Source: Mesostigma viride (Eukaryota; Streptophyta; Mesostigmatophyceae; Mesostigmatales; Mesostigmataceae). Taken from it: a DNA stretch of 64,000 nt. This document shows, piece by piece, positions 1 through 11,867 of the stretch. The number at the start of each line of letters is the position of its first letter. Position 1 is the stretch's first letter. A program made the position numbers and the translations under genes. The DNA lies in NCBI GenBank assembly GCA_009746045.1, contig RPFO01002168.1:1-64000 (forward strand). The letters run 5' to 3'. Below the pieces are notes generated by a model. The model searched no databases. It saw only the letters and a list, made by a program, of their open reading frames with translations, and had not been told where the DNA came from.

Positions 1-204
1 GAGAATGATAGATTACGGAGGTGAGATAGGCATGCAACATAAGGAAAAACCCGATAACTGGGAGAATAACCCTGAAGAAATTAATAGTAATCTGACACAG
101 ACATCCAAGGATCACGCCAGCGGCACAAGGTACAACTAACTATACATCACAAAACTACACGCAGCAACAGCGCTGCCGGCCCACCATGCAGGCCTGGAAG
201 GGAT
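1..204. other. LINE 3' flank, end not resolved
   Basis: Probable 3' untranslated sequence of the minus-strand LINE and/or flanking DNA. No poly(A) or microsatellite tail and no target duplication is visible before the window edge. Confidence 0.3.
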
Positions 205-1689
205 CTAGACCGCATGGGTCGCGACAAAGTCGGCCCGGGTGCGGCGGAATAACACATCAGCCACGGTGCGAGTGAGGGCGAGTGACAGACGCTGCCGCCA
301 ATACGAGGACCACGTGCGGGCCGACCACGGGGCGGTCTGACCCTCGAGGTCGAGGCGGTCTTCACGGCGCTGGCAGCACTCGTGGAAAAACTCCGCTGTC
401 TTGGGGCCCATGGCCCCGAACTCCTCAAGGACAAAGGGGATGACCCGGTGGGGCCCCACATTGCCGTAGGAGGCAAACTTGTCGCGCTCAGCCACAGCGC
501 AGCAGCGCCGGCATCCACAGCCGCCCGGAGGATGTGGCGACCGGAAAGCGGCCGAGCCACGGAGACATCGATGAGCAGGTGGCAACCCTGCCCGTCGTAG
601 TCAAGCACGGTAATGTCGGGCGGTGGTTGGGTGAGTAGAGGGCGGCCCCATCCGCGTCCTCGCACTTGATGGTGGAGTGGGGAAAGACCGACCGAACCAT
701 GGCACACACCACCCGGAGGAGAGCGGTATGGAGATAGAGGAACCAGTTCTGGTTCTGCTGGCCACCCATGCACGCGATGTAGTGCGTCCCAGTAGTATCC
801 AGAGCAAGCCCGCAGCTGCCGCAGGACGCACCCGCCGTGATGAGAGGTTGCGGGGCAAAGAGCTGGTGGCGGAGAGCGATGGCGTAAAGGGCCGGAACCA
901 GTGTGAACAAAGGGCTCATGGGGAGGGCGCGCAGGAATGCGGACCCCACGCTCCCCTCAAGGGAAACGGAGTGAAGCCAAGCCTTCCCCTGATCGTTCAA
1001 GCTCGCATGCAGACCCATCCAGTCGGCACAGTGTAGTATACCCGCGTAGGTCTTTTGTTGTTTTTCATGAACGCAGGCAGGGAAGACACTAGGACTGACG
1101 ACAGTGGACACGCCGGGCGTGCCCCGGGGCAGGCGACGGTGGACGGCCTGAGCGGACGAGGTCGCAAGCCTGCTGGATCCCGAGGTAAGAATCCTGCACA
1201 GCCTGCACAAAGGGGAAGGGGGATGGGGTGACCAAGTCGGGAATGGCGCTGACGGCGCTGGGGACCAACCGGCGGATCTCCGCCCAGGCCTGAGCAACAG
1301 AGCCAAGGAAGGCGGCGGGGGCGAGGCGGGCGGCGCGGGTGAGCCCACACCCGCCCATGCGGCGGGAGGGTGGCCAAGCGCATGGAGTGAGCTGGCAGGC
1401 TAGGGCCGGGGAGGAGCACCTGCAAGGCGGCCTGAATGCGCTCGTCATGGCCTTCCGCGGCAAGCCGCACCAAGTGGGGGGAGCGCCACGGAGCCAGTGA
1501 ACCACCGCGGGTGGGCGCAAACCACAGGAGGAGCCCTTTGGTCTGGGGGTCCTTGAGGCGCGCCCAAGTCTCAGGACATGGGTGCGCTGTTCCACGGTGG
1601 CCCGGAGCTCCTCTTCGACGTAGTCAGGGTCACCCACAGGGACGCCAGGCACGAGAAACCACGCGCCCGCGCCAATGCCCCGGGATAGC
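205..1689 (-). pseudogene. LINE RT thumb, CCHC knuckle and restriction-like endonuclease
   Basis: Downstream of the palm the reading moves between frames. A Cys/His knuckle, C-X2-C-X9-H-X3-C, lies near nt 823-770. It is followed by PDITVLDYDG and, about 15 residues after the PD, the acidic residue in LLIDV (nt 617-567). A CCHC knuckle followed by PD-(X)n-D is the signature of the restriction-like endonuclease of R2-type LINEs, which nicks the target before reverse transcription. The tail PFVLEEFGAMG fits the same domain. A stop closes the frame at nt 205-207. Several frame breaks make this copy probably inactive. Confidence 0.65.
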
Positions 1690-2353
1690 CGCGGGGAAGC
1701 CAGAGCAGTCCCCCTGGGGCGAAAAGACTGCACACTTGGGGAGGGTGAGCCGAAGGTTGATGGCCGCCATGGCCACTTCAAGGGCAGCCAGGGCGGCAAC
1801 CACAGCGTCGGCCGGGCCAAGGGCATGGATATCGTCCATATAGGCGAGGAGCACGACATCCGGGTGCGCAGCGTGGACACCTTGGAGAGCCTTGTGCAGC
1901 GGGGCAGACAGGTAAAAGGGGCCGAGGGGGTCACCTTGCTGGGTTCCCGTGCGGGAAGCGATGTCGGCGAACGTCCCATCCTCCATGAGGAAGGAGAGTT
2001 GAGTGGGTTCGCCGTAGCAGGCTGCTGTCCACGCAAGAAGGTCAGGGAACGCCTCGCCGACGGCCTCAAAGATGCTAGCCTTGGTGACAGCATTGAACGC
2101 ATTGTGGCAATCCACCTTCAGCGCCACATGGGTCGGATGCGTCTCGAGGTAGGCCTGAACTGTGTGCACGATGATGTCGCTGCCCCCTTTGGTGGCGACG
2201 CCAAGCTGGGCCGCGACGGACTCCTCAGTATCACTCCGGTTGGGGCAGAAGTAGGCGCGAAACTCGGGGGCCTTTTGGCGACAAATGACCTTACTCACCA
2301 GCTTGCGTAGGACCTCGCCGCAAGCAATGGGACGAACGCGGCCAGCAGGCGGG
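1690..2353 (-). pseudogene. LINE reverse transcriptase palm
   Basis: This segment holds the RT fingers and palm: RPIACGEVLRKLVSK, the motif A region VDCHNAFN, the motif B region GTQQGDPLGP and the catalytic motif C in LLAYMDDIHALG. These match non-LTR reverse transcriptases, which copy the RNA at a nicked target. The catalytic aspartates are present. The frame changes at both ends, so the protein is not made intact from this copy unless the shifts are sequence errors. Confidence 0.85.
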
Positions 2354-4148
2354 GGACGTCGTCTTTCAGGAGGGCAATGAGGCGTGCCCCAGCCAGCCAA
2401 GGGCGCGCCGCGGGGGCCAGGGACCCCGCGGCCAAGTCGGCGGCAGCCTCAAAGAGTGCGGTCGCCCCGCCATGGCCCGCCATCACGGAGAGGTGCTCGT
2501 AGCGCCAGCCTGAGGGGCCGGTGGAGGAGGCGTTCGGCAGATCCTTCAGCACAGCCGTGAAGATGTCCAGGTCCAGGACAATAGGCGGGGGCGGGGGGGT
2601 GGCCGGGGCGGGCACCGCAAAGGCCGGTTCGTCGGGGTGAAGGTCGCGCAAAGCCTGCAGGGTCGGGGGAGTGGAGGGAGCCAACGCGGTCAGTTCAAGC
2701 TTTTGCATGGCCCGGCTCAATTCACCTACCTTCACCAACCGCATGACGTCAGCTTCCACCCGGGCAAAGGAGGCGGCCCCCGACACCCGGGTGGAGGCCG
2801 GAGGCTGCAGCGCCCACAGCCCTTCCCAATCCCCGAGGAGGAACCGCCGGCAGCGAGCGATGACCGCACCCTGTACGCCACGCACGCCCCGCTCCAACGG
2901 CGCTAAGAGGAGCCGGGGGGTGACGAGAAACAGCTTGTGGCCGAGTTCGTCGAGAGGGTGACTATGCATCCGGGCCAGGGAAAGCAGGGCGCAGCGCGTA
3001 AACAAGCTCCGGGCGCGGTGAGGGACGTCCGGGAGCGTCATGCAAGGGTTGCGCGCACAGGCGGCAAAAGGGAGCGTGGCCAGGAATGCCCAGCCTGCCG
3101 AGAGGTCCCCCGGATCGCTCGTACCCTGCGATGCCGGTGGAGGGGCAGGGGCCGACCGAGGGGCCGCCCCGGACCGGGAGGCCGGTGCGGCCGCCGGGCC
3201 GCCGGGCAGGCCGTTCTGGGGGGTTTGGCGGCGGCACTGCCGCTCATGCTGGTACCGCCCGTGGATCGAAAAAATCCGCTGGCAATGGGCTGCCGGGCAG
3301 CGGTAGCAGTCCATGGCGCGCATGGCGGCCTCCGTGATGTGGGGGTGGGAAGCCCGAATGTGCACCAGCAACGAATTCCGGTTGGGCAGGCGCGCGCCAC
3401 ACGGGTCACCAAGGGGACCATCGACTTGGCAATAATGGAAGCCATCTGAGGGGGTGCGCCCACCCGGTTGGGCCGGCCCGGGTCGAGAGGGGGAGGGGTC
3501 GGGAGCACCCTCAGCCAGAGGAACTACAGCTGCAGCGGAACCCAGGGCGGGGCCGGCCGCCGGGCGGTCAGCAGGGCTCGTGGCAGCCGAGGACAAGACC
3601 GGCGCGGGGACGGCCCCCACGGCCGGGAGGGGGGCGCTGGAGGAGGCAGCCAAGCCGGCGCGCGACCCACGACCACGCACAGGGGAGGCAGGTGTCGGGG
3701 CAGGCGCGTGGGACTGGCGGCGCACGGACACGGGCGAGGGCCCCAGCGGGAGAACGCCAGGAGGCAAGGGGGAAAGGACCGCGGCCCGGCAAAGGGGGCA
3801 GGTGGCGGAGGTCGTGTGCAAGCTCGTGGCGATGCAAGCTTGATGGAAGACGTGGCCGCAAGCAGGGAGGCGGCAGAGACCGTCACCAGGGCGAGGCAGG
3901 TCCAAGCAGATGGGGCAGGAGGGGCCGCTGGCAGTGACATCCACCAAGTGGGCCGGCCCGTAGTGGGCGGGCGCCGCGTCCCACCCCAGCTCCCAGCTCG
4001 GCAGTCGGGCGATCTCATCGGCGGAGAGAAGACGGCGGCGCGGACCAGCAGGGTGCCAGACATGGGGGATGCCCGCAAGCTCGAGCACATCGTGCAAGAT
4101 GGCGGGCACGGCCGCACCCGCGCTCAGCTCAAGAACACGCCCCCCCCC
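2354..4148 (-). pseudogene. LINE ORF, RING-H2 and C2H2 fingers plus start of RT
   Basis: Soon after the frame change comes a RING finger starting CPICLDL, followed by a CGHVFH core and closing with CPLC (about residues 65-110 of this segment). RING-H2 fingers are usually E3 ubiquitin ligase modules. A Pro/Ala-rich spacer leads to two C2H2-like fingers of the kind R2-group LINEs use for DNA binding. The segment ends with the N-terminal RT block GPSGWRYEHL and ALLKDD, after which the frame shifts at a C run near 2353. Domain order and residue conservation are clear; whether the RING is catalytically active cannot be judged. Confidence 0.7.
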
Positions 4149-5394
4149 GCATCGTACAGAACCAGGTCGCCGGCGTGCACGGTGACAGGAGCCCCGAAGT
4201 CAACGCGCAGGCGGGCGGCTTGCGCTGGGGTGACCGCCGTAGTCAAGCGCCCGTGGGCCTGCGCAACAAGGCCGGCCGAGCCGGGCCCGGCAGAGGCAAG
4301 AAACGTGTGCAGCTGAGGGCGATCGAGCAAGGCGTGGTCGGTGGCCCCCCCAGCGAGATATGTCGCACGGGCGGCCTGCTGGGCCTGCACGGCAAGCCCT
4401 GTAGCAAAGAGCACCACCGCCTGCGCCACTTGAGCGTCCAGATTCAGGAGCCATTCTTGGCGCACCGCGGGCAGGTGCCAAGGCAGGCGGCCGCCGGCAT
4501 GGTAGTCCTCGAGGACAAACCCCCAAAGCGTGGAGGCAAGGACAGGGGGGGAGGCTGCCTGCAGCATGTGCCGGACACGAACCACAAGGGCACTAAATTC
4601 AGGGGGCCGTGGGAGCGTAGGAAACGCCGCGTGCAAGCCGACAGCGTCCAACAGCAAGGGGCAATACAGCCAAGAGAACGTGGCGTGCCGGAGCGCGCTG
4701 ACGCCCGCAATGTTGGTGGGGGGCCAAACGGAGAAGTCGTGGGACCCAAGCGCGGCCGACCAGGGGCCCACCACAGGAGTCGCCGCAGGGTGTCCCACAG
4801 CCTCAGGGAGGAGAGCCGCCAGGGACCCCTCAAGCACAGGAGGACGCAGGTCAGTGGCCACCGCCGTGCTGGCCGGAGGTGGATCCCCAGAGCTAGGCGG
4901 GGCAGGGCCAGGGGACCCCGCGGAGGGGCCGGACGTGACGGCGCGGGGAGAGCGGGAGCACGGTGTGGAACCCTCCACGAGGCCGCAAGGCCCAGGAGAG
5001 GGTCCAGCGAGGGGCTGCGGGAGGGGGCGCGGGCCGAATGGGATCCCGGGGTCGACACGGCCGCGCGTCGGGAGCCTAGGGACGGCCGAGGCGGGGCCAC
5101 GCAATGAGGGCACGCCCAAGGACCCGGGGGAGGCAGCCGGAAGAGGGGCGGGACCAAGCAGCGCGTGTGCCAGCCGCATTGGCACGAATCACACACAAGG
5201 AGACGGGGGGCATCCTCACCACTGTGGCAGACCTCGCACACAAGCGAGAGTGGCACAGGGGCGCCACGACCGCCGTCGTCCAGGTCGCCCATCTCCTGCA
5301 GGTGCGCCGCGATGCGTAAGGACCGACGCGGCGCAGGGGCGCCACTAGGCAGCGCATCCCGCGCCCGGGAGGTGCGGCGTCGTGAAGGAGGCAT
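4149..5394 (-). pseudogene. LINE ORF, N-terminal part with PHD finger
   Basis: The likely start is the ATG at 5394, about 125 bp inside the tandem array boundary. A C4HC3 PHD finger is complete at nt 5238-5101: C-X2-C-X11-C-X2-C-X4-H-X2-C-X15-C-X2-C. PHD fingers bind histone H3 tails, so chromatin targeting of the retroelement is a reasonable inference. After about nt 5050 the convincing reading moves one frame. It gives a Pro/Ala-rich linker and then a helical, hydrophobic segment ending near 4149, where a run of nine G (minus strand) shifts the frame again. Reading through that run joins this part directly to the RING-finger part, so the two belong to one original ORF. Confidence 0.7.
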
Positions 5395-5454
5395 GGGGGA
5401 GGTGCGTAAAACAACGGAACCGGAAGCGCGGGGGGAGAGCGAGATGCGGACGCG

Positions 5455-5520
5455 GGGGGTTTGGGGGGCGTGCCCCCCAAGCGGGGGGTTTGGGGGGCGG
5501 CAGCCCCCCAACGCGGGGCG
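5455..5520. repeat. G-rich direct repeats between LINE ORF and tandem array
   Basis: Two imperfect copies of a unit built from GCGGGGGGTTTGGGGGGCG and CCCCCCAA. Each can fold on itself (G6-C6 stem). It sits in the 5' leader of the LINE and could form a very stable hairpin or a quadruplex. Confidence 0.6.
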
Positions 5521-8500
5521 GCCGCGGTGCCGCACCTCGGCGCAGGTTTTTTCAGCTGTGCATGGAGAAAAAAACGTGTCTCAATCCAGGAACCCCCGTC
5601 GGTTCATCATGTCAGCCTAGAAAACTGGAGCGGTGGAGCCACAACTAACGGGAAAGCCGCATTCAAATTCGCCTAGCCCACGGGTCACAATTGGCCGACA
5701 GGTAGATGCAGCCAGCCCCGGGCGTGTCGCAGACAGTAATCACTACGTAGGCCGCGGTGCCGCACCTCGGCGCAGGTTTTTTCAGCTGTGCATGGAGAAA
5801 AAAACGTGTCTCAATCCAGGAACCCCCGTCGGTTCATCATGTCAGCCTAGAAAACTGGAGCGGTGGAGCCACAACTAACGGGAAAGCCGCATTCAAATTC
5901 GCCTAGCCCACGGGTCACAATTGGCCGACAGGTAGATGCAGCCAGCCCCGGGCGTGTCGCAGACAGTAATCACTACGTAGGCCGCGGTGCCGCACCTCGG
6001 CGCAGGTTTTTTCAGCTGTGCATGGAGAAAAAAACGTGTCTCAATCCAGGAACCCCCGTCGGTTCATCATGTCAGCCTAGAAAACTGGAGCGGTGGAGCC
6101 ACAACTAACGGGAAAGCCGCATTCAAATTCGCCTAGCCCACGGGTCACAATTGGCCGACAGGTAGATGCAGCCAGCCCCGGGCGTGTCGCAGACAGTAAT
6201 CACTACGTAGGCCGCGGTGCCGCACCTCGGCGCAGGTTTTTTCAGCTGTGCATGGAGAAAAAAACGTGTCTCAATCCAGGAACCCCCGTCGGTTCATCAT
6301 GTCAGCCTAGAAAACTGGAGCGGTGGAGCCACAACTAACGGGAAAGCCGCATTCAAATTCGCCTAGCCCACGGGTCACAATTGGCCGACAGGTAGATGCA
6401 GCCAGCCCCGGGCGTGTCGCAGACAGTAATCACTACGTAGGCCGCGGTGCCGCACCTCGGCGCAGGTTTTTTCAGCTGTGCATGGAGAAAAAAACGTGTC
6501 TCAATCCAGGAACCCCCGTCGGTTCATCATGTCAGCCTAGAAAACTGGAGCGGTGGAGCCACAACTAACGGGAAAGCCGCATTCAAATTCGCCTAGCCCA
6601 CGGGTCACAATTGGCCGACAGGTAGATGCAGCCAGCCCCGGGCGTGTCGCAGACAGTAATCACTACGTAGGCCGCGGTGCCGCACCTCGGCGCAGGTTTT
6701 TTCAGCTGTGCATGGAGAAAAAAACGTGTCTCAATCCAGGAACCCCCGTCGGTTCATCATGTCAGCCTAGAAAACTGGAGCGGTGGAGCCACAACTAACG
6801 GGAAAGCCGCATTCAAATTCGCCTAGCCCACGGGTCACAATTGGCCGACAGGTAGATGCAGCCAGCCCCGGGCGTGTCGCAGACAGTAATCACTACGTAG
6901 GCCGCGGTGCCGCACCTCGGCGCAGGTTTTTTCAGCTGTGCATGGAGAAAAAAACGTGTCTCAATCCAGGAACCCCCGTCGGTTCATCATGTCAGCCTAG
7001 AAAACTGGAGCGGTGGAGCCACAACTAACGGGAAAGCCGCATTCAAATTCGCCTAGCCCACGGGTCACAATTGGCCGACAGGTAGATGCAGCCAGCCCCG
7101 GGCGTGTCGCAGACAGTAATCACTACGTAGGCCGCGGTGCCGCACCTCGGCGCAGGTTTTTTCAGCTGTGCATGGAGAAAAAAACGTGTCTCAATCCAGG
7201 AACCCCCGTCGGTTCATCATGTCAGCCTAGAAAACTGGAGCGGTGGAGCCACAACTAACGGGAAAGCCGCATTCAAATTCGCCTAGCCCACGGGTCACAA
7301 TTGGCCGACAGGTAGATGCAGCCAGCCCCGGGCGTGTCGCAGACAGTAATCACTACGTAGGCCGCGGTGCCGCACCTCGGCGCAGGTTTTTTCAGCTGTG
7401 CATGGAGAAAAAAACGTGTCTCAATCCAGGAACCCCCGTCGGTTCATCATGTCAGCCTAGAAAACTGGAGCGGTGGAGCCACAACTAACGGGAAAGCCGC
7501 ATTCAAATTCGCCTAGCCCACGGGTCACAATTGGCCGACAGGTAGATGCAGCCAGCCCCGGGCGTGTCGCAGACAGTAATCACTACGTAGGCCGCGGTGC
7601 CGCACCTCGGCGCAGGTTTTTTCAGCTGTGCATGGAGAAAAAAACGTGTCTCAATCCAGGAACCCCCGTCGGTTCATCATGTCAGCCTAGAAAACTGGAG
7701 CGGTGGAGCCACAACTAACGGGAAAGCCGCATTCAAATTCGCCTAGCCCACGGGTCACAATTGGCCGACAGGTAGATGCAGCCAGCCCCGGGCGTGTCGC
7801 AGACAGTAATCACTACGTAGGCCGCGGTGCCGCACCTCGGCGCAGGTTTTTTCAGCTGTGCATGGAGAAAAAAACGTGTCTCAATCCAGGAACCCCCGTC
7901 GGTTCATCATGTCAGCCTAGAAAACTGGAGCGGTGGAGCCACAACTAACGGGAAAGCCGCATTCAAATTCGCCTAGCCCACGGGTCACAATTGGCCGACA
8001 GGTAGATGCAGCCAGCCCCGGGCGTGTCGCAGACAGTAATCACTACGTAGGCCGCGGTGCCGCACCTCGGCGCAGGTTTTTTCAGCTGTGCATGGAGAAA
8101 AAAACGTGTCTCAATCCAGGAACCCCCGTCGGTTCATCATGTCAGCCTAGAAAACTGGAGCGGTGGAGCCACAACTAACGGGAAAGCCGCATTCAAATTC
8201 GCCTAGCCCACGGGTCACAATTGGCCGACAGGTAGATGCAGCCAGCCCCGGGCGTGTCGCAGACAGTAATCACTACGTAGGCCGCGGTGCCGCACCTCGG
8301 CGCAGGTTTTTTCAGCTGTGCATGGAGAAAAAAACGTGTCTCAATCCAGGAACCCCCGTCGGTTCATCATGTCAGCCTAGAAAACTGGAGCGGTGGAGCC
8401 ACAACTAACGGGAAAGCCGCATTCAAATTCGCCTAGCCCACGGGTCACAATTGGCCGACAGGTAGATGCAGCCAGCCCCGGGCGTGTCGCAGACAGTAAT

Positions 8501-11500
8501 CACTACGTAGGCCGCGGTGCCGCACCTCGGCGCAGGTTTTTTCAGCTGTGCATGGAGAAAAAAACGTGTCTCAATCCAGGAACCCCCGTCGGTTCATCAT
8601 GTCAGCCTAGAAAACTGGAGCGGTGGAGCCACAACTAACGGGAAAGCCGCATTCAAATTCGCCTAGCCCACGGGTCACAATTGGCCGACAGGTAGATGCA
8701 GCCAGCCCCGGGCGTGTCGCAGACAGTAATCACTACGTAGGCCGCGGTGCCGCACCTCGGCGCAGGTTTTTTCAGCTGTGCATGGAGAAAAAAACGTGTC
8801 TCAATCCAGGAACCCCCGTCGGTTCATCATGTCAGCCTAGAAAACTGGAGCGGTGGAGCCACAACTAACGGGAAAGCCGCATTCAAATTCGCCTAGCCCA
8901 CGGGTCACAATTGGCCGACAGGTAGATGCAGCCAGCCCCGGGCGTGTCGCAGACAGTAATCACTACGGTAGGCCGCGGTGCCGCACCTCGGCGCAGGTTT
9001 TTTCAGCTGTGCATGGAGAAAAAAACGTGTCTCAATCCAGGAACCCCCGTCGGTTCATCATGTCAGCCTAGAAAACTGGAGCGGTGGAGCCACAACTAAC
9101 GGGAAAGCCGCATTCAAATTCGCCTAGCCCACGGGTCACAATTGGCCGACAGGTAGATGCAGCCAGCCCCGGGCGTGTCGCAGACAGTAATCACTACGTA
9201 GGCCGCGGTGCCGCACCTCGGCGCAGGTTTTTTCAGCTGTGCATGGAGAAAAAAACGTGTCTCAATCCAGGAACCCCCGTCGGTTCATCATGTCAGCCTA
9301 GAAAACTGGAGCGGTGGAGCCACAACTAACGGGAAAGCCGCATTCAAATTCGCCTAGCCCACGGGTCACAATTGGCCGACAGGTAGATGCAGCCAGCCCC
9401 GGGCGTGTCGCAGACAGTAATCACTACGGTAGGCCGCGGTGCCGCACCTCGGCGCAGGTTTTTTCAGCTGTGCATGGAGAAAAAAACGTGTCTCAATCCA
9501 GGAACCCCCGTCGGTTCATCATGTCAGCCTAGAAAACTGGAGCGGTGGAGCCACAACTAACGGGAAAGCCGCATTCAAATTCGCCTAGCCCACGGGTCAC
9601 AATTGGCCGACAGGTAGATGCAGCCAGCCCCGGGCGTGTCGCAGACAGTAATCACTACGGTAGGCCGCGGTGCCGCACCTCGGCGCAGGTTTTTTCAGCT
9701 GTGCATGGAGAAAAAAACGTGTCTCAATCCAGGAACCCCCGTCGGTTCATCATGTCAGCCTAGAAAACTGGAGCGGTGGAGCCACAACTAACGGGAAAGC
9801 CGCATTCAAATTCGCCTAGCCCACGGGTCACAATTGGCCGACAGGTAGATGCAGCCAGCCCCGGGCGTGTCGCAGACAGTAATCACTACGTAGGCCGCGG
9901 TGCCGCACCTCGGCGCAGGTTTTTTCAGCTGTGCATGGAGAAAAAAACGTGTCTCAATCCAGGAACCCCCGTCGGTTCATCATGTCAGCCTAGAAAACTG
10001 GAGCGGTGGAGCCACAACTAACGGGAAAGCCGCATTCAAATTCGCCTAGCCCACGGGTCACAATTGGCCGACAGGTAGATGCAGCCAGCCCCGGGCGTGT
10101 CGCAGACAGTAATCACTACGGTAGGCCGCGGTGCCGCACCTCGGCGCAGGTTTTTTCAGCTGTGCATGGAGAAAAAAACGTGTCTCAATCCAGGAACCCC
10201 CGTCGGTTCATCATGTCAGCCTAGAAAACTGGAGCGGTGGAGCCACAACTAACGGGAAAGCCGCATTCAAATTCGCCTAGCCCACGGGTCACAATTGGCC
10301 GACAGGTAGATGCAGCCAGCCCCGGGCGTGTCGCAGACAGTAATCACTACGGTAGGCCGCGGTGCCGCACCTCGGCGCAGGTTTTTTCAGCTGTGCATGG
10401 AGAAAAAAACGTGTCTCAATCCAGGAACCCCCGTCGGTTCATCATGTCAGCCTAGAAAACTGGAGCGGTGGAGCCACAACTAACGGGAAAGCCGCATTCA
10501 AATTCGCCTAGCCCACGGGTCACAATTGGCCGACAGGTAGATGCAGCCAGCCCCGGGCGTGTCGCAGACAGTAATCACTACGGTAGGCCGCGGTGCCGCA
10601 CCTCGGCGCAGGTTTTTTCAGCTGTGCATGGAGAAAAAAACGTGTCTCAATCCAGGAACCCCCGTCGGTTCATCATGTCAGCCTAGAAAACTGGAGCGGT
10701 GGAGCCACAACTAACGGGAAAGCCGCATTCAAATTCGCCTAGCCCACGGGTCACAATTGGCCGACAGGTAGATGCAGCCAGCCCCGGGCGTGTCGCAGAC
10801 AGTAATCACTACGGTAGGCCGCGGTGCCGCACCTCGGCGCAGGTTTTTTCAGCTGTGCATGGAGAAAAAAACGTGTCTCAATCCAGGAACCCCCGTCGGT
10901 TCATCATGTCAGCCTAGAAAACTGGAGCGGTGGAGCCACAACTAACGGGAAAGCCGCATTCAAATTCGCCTAGCCCACGGGTCACAATTGGCCGACAGGT
11001 AGATGCAGCCAGCCCCGGGCGTGTCGCAGACAGTAATCACTACGGTAGGCCGCGGTGCCGCACCTCGGCGCAGGTTTTTTCAGCTGTGCATGGAGAAAAA
11101 AACGTGTCTCAATCCAGGAACCCCCGTCGGTTCATCATGTCAGCCTAGAAAACTGGAGCGGTGGAGCCACAACTAACGGGAAAGCCGCATTCAAATTCGC
11201 CTAGCCCACGGGTCACAATTGGCCGACAGGTAGATGCAGCCAGCCCCGGGCGTGTCGCAGACAGTAATCACTACGGTAGGCCGCGGTGCCGCACCTCGGC
11301 GCAGGTTTTTTCAGCTGTGCATGGAGAAAAAAACGTGTCTCAATCCAGGAACCCCCGTCGGTTCATCATGTCAGCCTAGAAAACTGGAGCGGTGGAGCCA
11401 CAACTAACGGGAAAGCCGCATTCAAATTCGCCTAGCCCACGGGTCACAATTGGCCGACAGGTAGATGCAGCCAGCCCCGGGCGTGTCGCAGACAGTAATC

Positions 11501-11529
11501 ACTACGGTAGGCCGCGGTGCCGCACCTCG
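5521..11529. repeat. Tandem array of 26 units of 230/231 bp
   Basis: Units begin with GCCGCGGTGCCGCACCTCG at 5521, 5751, 5981 and every 230 bp up to 8741, then at 8972, 9202, 9433, 9664, 9894, 10125, 10356, 10587, 10818, 11049 and 11280, plus a 19-bp partial unit at 11511-11529. By eye they differ only by one extra G near the unit end (CACTACGTAG or CACTACGGTAG). Units 1-14, 16 and 19 are the 230-bp type; units 15, 17, 18 and 20-26 are the 231-bp type. Each unit has an A/T-rich stem pair, GTTTTTTC and GAAAAAAAC, about 12 bp apart. The array starts about 125 bp upstream of the LINE start codon, so it may be that element's 5' monomer array, like the promoter monomers of mouse L1. It may equally be a satellite next to the LINE. 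No gene is supported inside it. Confidence 0.97.
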
Positions 11530-11821
11530 AAATAATATTAGGATATATATTTGGTGACTGAACCTGTGGGAGTATTGGGATGTGAAGCTCAGTGTTGTGG
11601 CTGAGCCCAATACTCAATGTATCAAATAGTCTTAATATTTTGTATTTGGGGCTAGTTATGTCTTTGACTAGTAGCGGCCAATTAGGTGTTGCCATGTGGC
11701 ACAATGTGGTGTTGCCGCGTGGCGCAATGTCGTGAAGACGCGTGGCGCACTGTAGTGGTGACGCGCGGCGCGATGCGGCGGTGACGCATGGCGCAGAACA
11801 GTGGTACCATGTGGCCGCATA
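11530..11821. repeat. Array flank with short imperfect repeats
   Basis: The repeat array stops abruptly at 11529 and A/T-rich unique sequence follows. At about 11686-11805 a unit of roughly 25 bp with the core GTGGCGCAATGT recurs four to five times with changes (GCCATGTGGCACAATG, GCCGCGTGGCGCAATG, ACGCGTGGCGCACTG and so on). No coding sequence is evident. Confidence 0.55.
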
Positions 11822-11867
11822 TGTGCTACATGTACTCCCAACGGAGTTATGTTCCTAATTAATAATG
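11822..11867 (+). mobile_element. 3' end fragment of the ORF1-only LINE family
   Basis: GTGCTACATGTACTCCCAAC, followed by GGAGTTATGTTCCTAATTAA, matches the terminal 45 bp of the copies ending at 59674 (same strand) and 14733 (opposite strand). Only the extreme 3' end is present, as expected for a heavily 5'-truncated insertion. Confidence 0.6.

Larger units (their letters stand above)
205..5394 (-). mobile_element. Non-LTR retrotransposon (RLE-type LINE) with PHD and RING fingers
   Basis: Read on the minus strand, one protein-like sequence runs through several frames: PHD finger, RING-H2 finger, C2H2-like fingers, reverse transcriptase with a YMDD box, a CCHC knuckle and a restriction-like endonuclease motif. 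RT followed by a C-terminal knuckle and a PD-(X)n-D nuclease is the layout of RLE LINEs (R2, NeSL, Dualen and relatives); PHD and RING domains at the N-terminus are an unusual addition. The frame changes at least three times, twice near homopolymer runs (G9 at 4140-4148 and a C run near 2353), so the copy is either decayed or carries sequencing indels. The 3' end lies somewhere in 1-205; no tail or target duplication was found. The 5' end abuts the tandem array starting at 5521. The clade is not assigned. Confidence 0.82.

Noticed and set aside
5633-11379. Repeated 81-aa and 72-aa open frames, one per tandem unit
   Set aside because: They arise because the unit is repeated. The frame crosses unit borders, has no domain, and changes length with the single-G variant.
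5521-11529. CRISPR-like array
   Set aside because: Units of 230 bp are contiguous and identical with no spacers, and the setting is eukaryotic.
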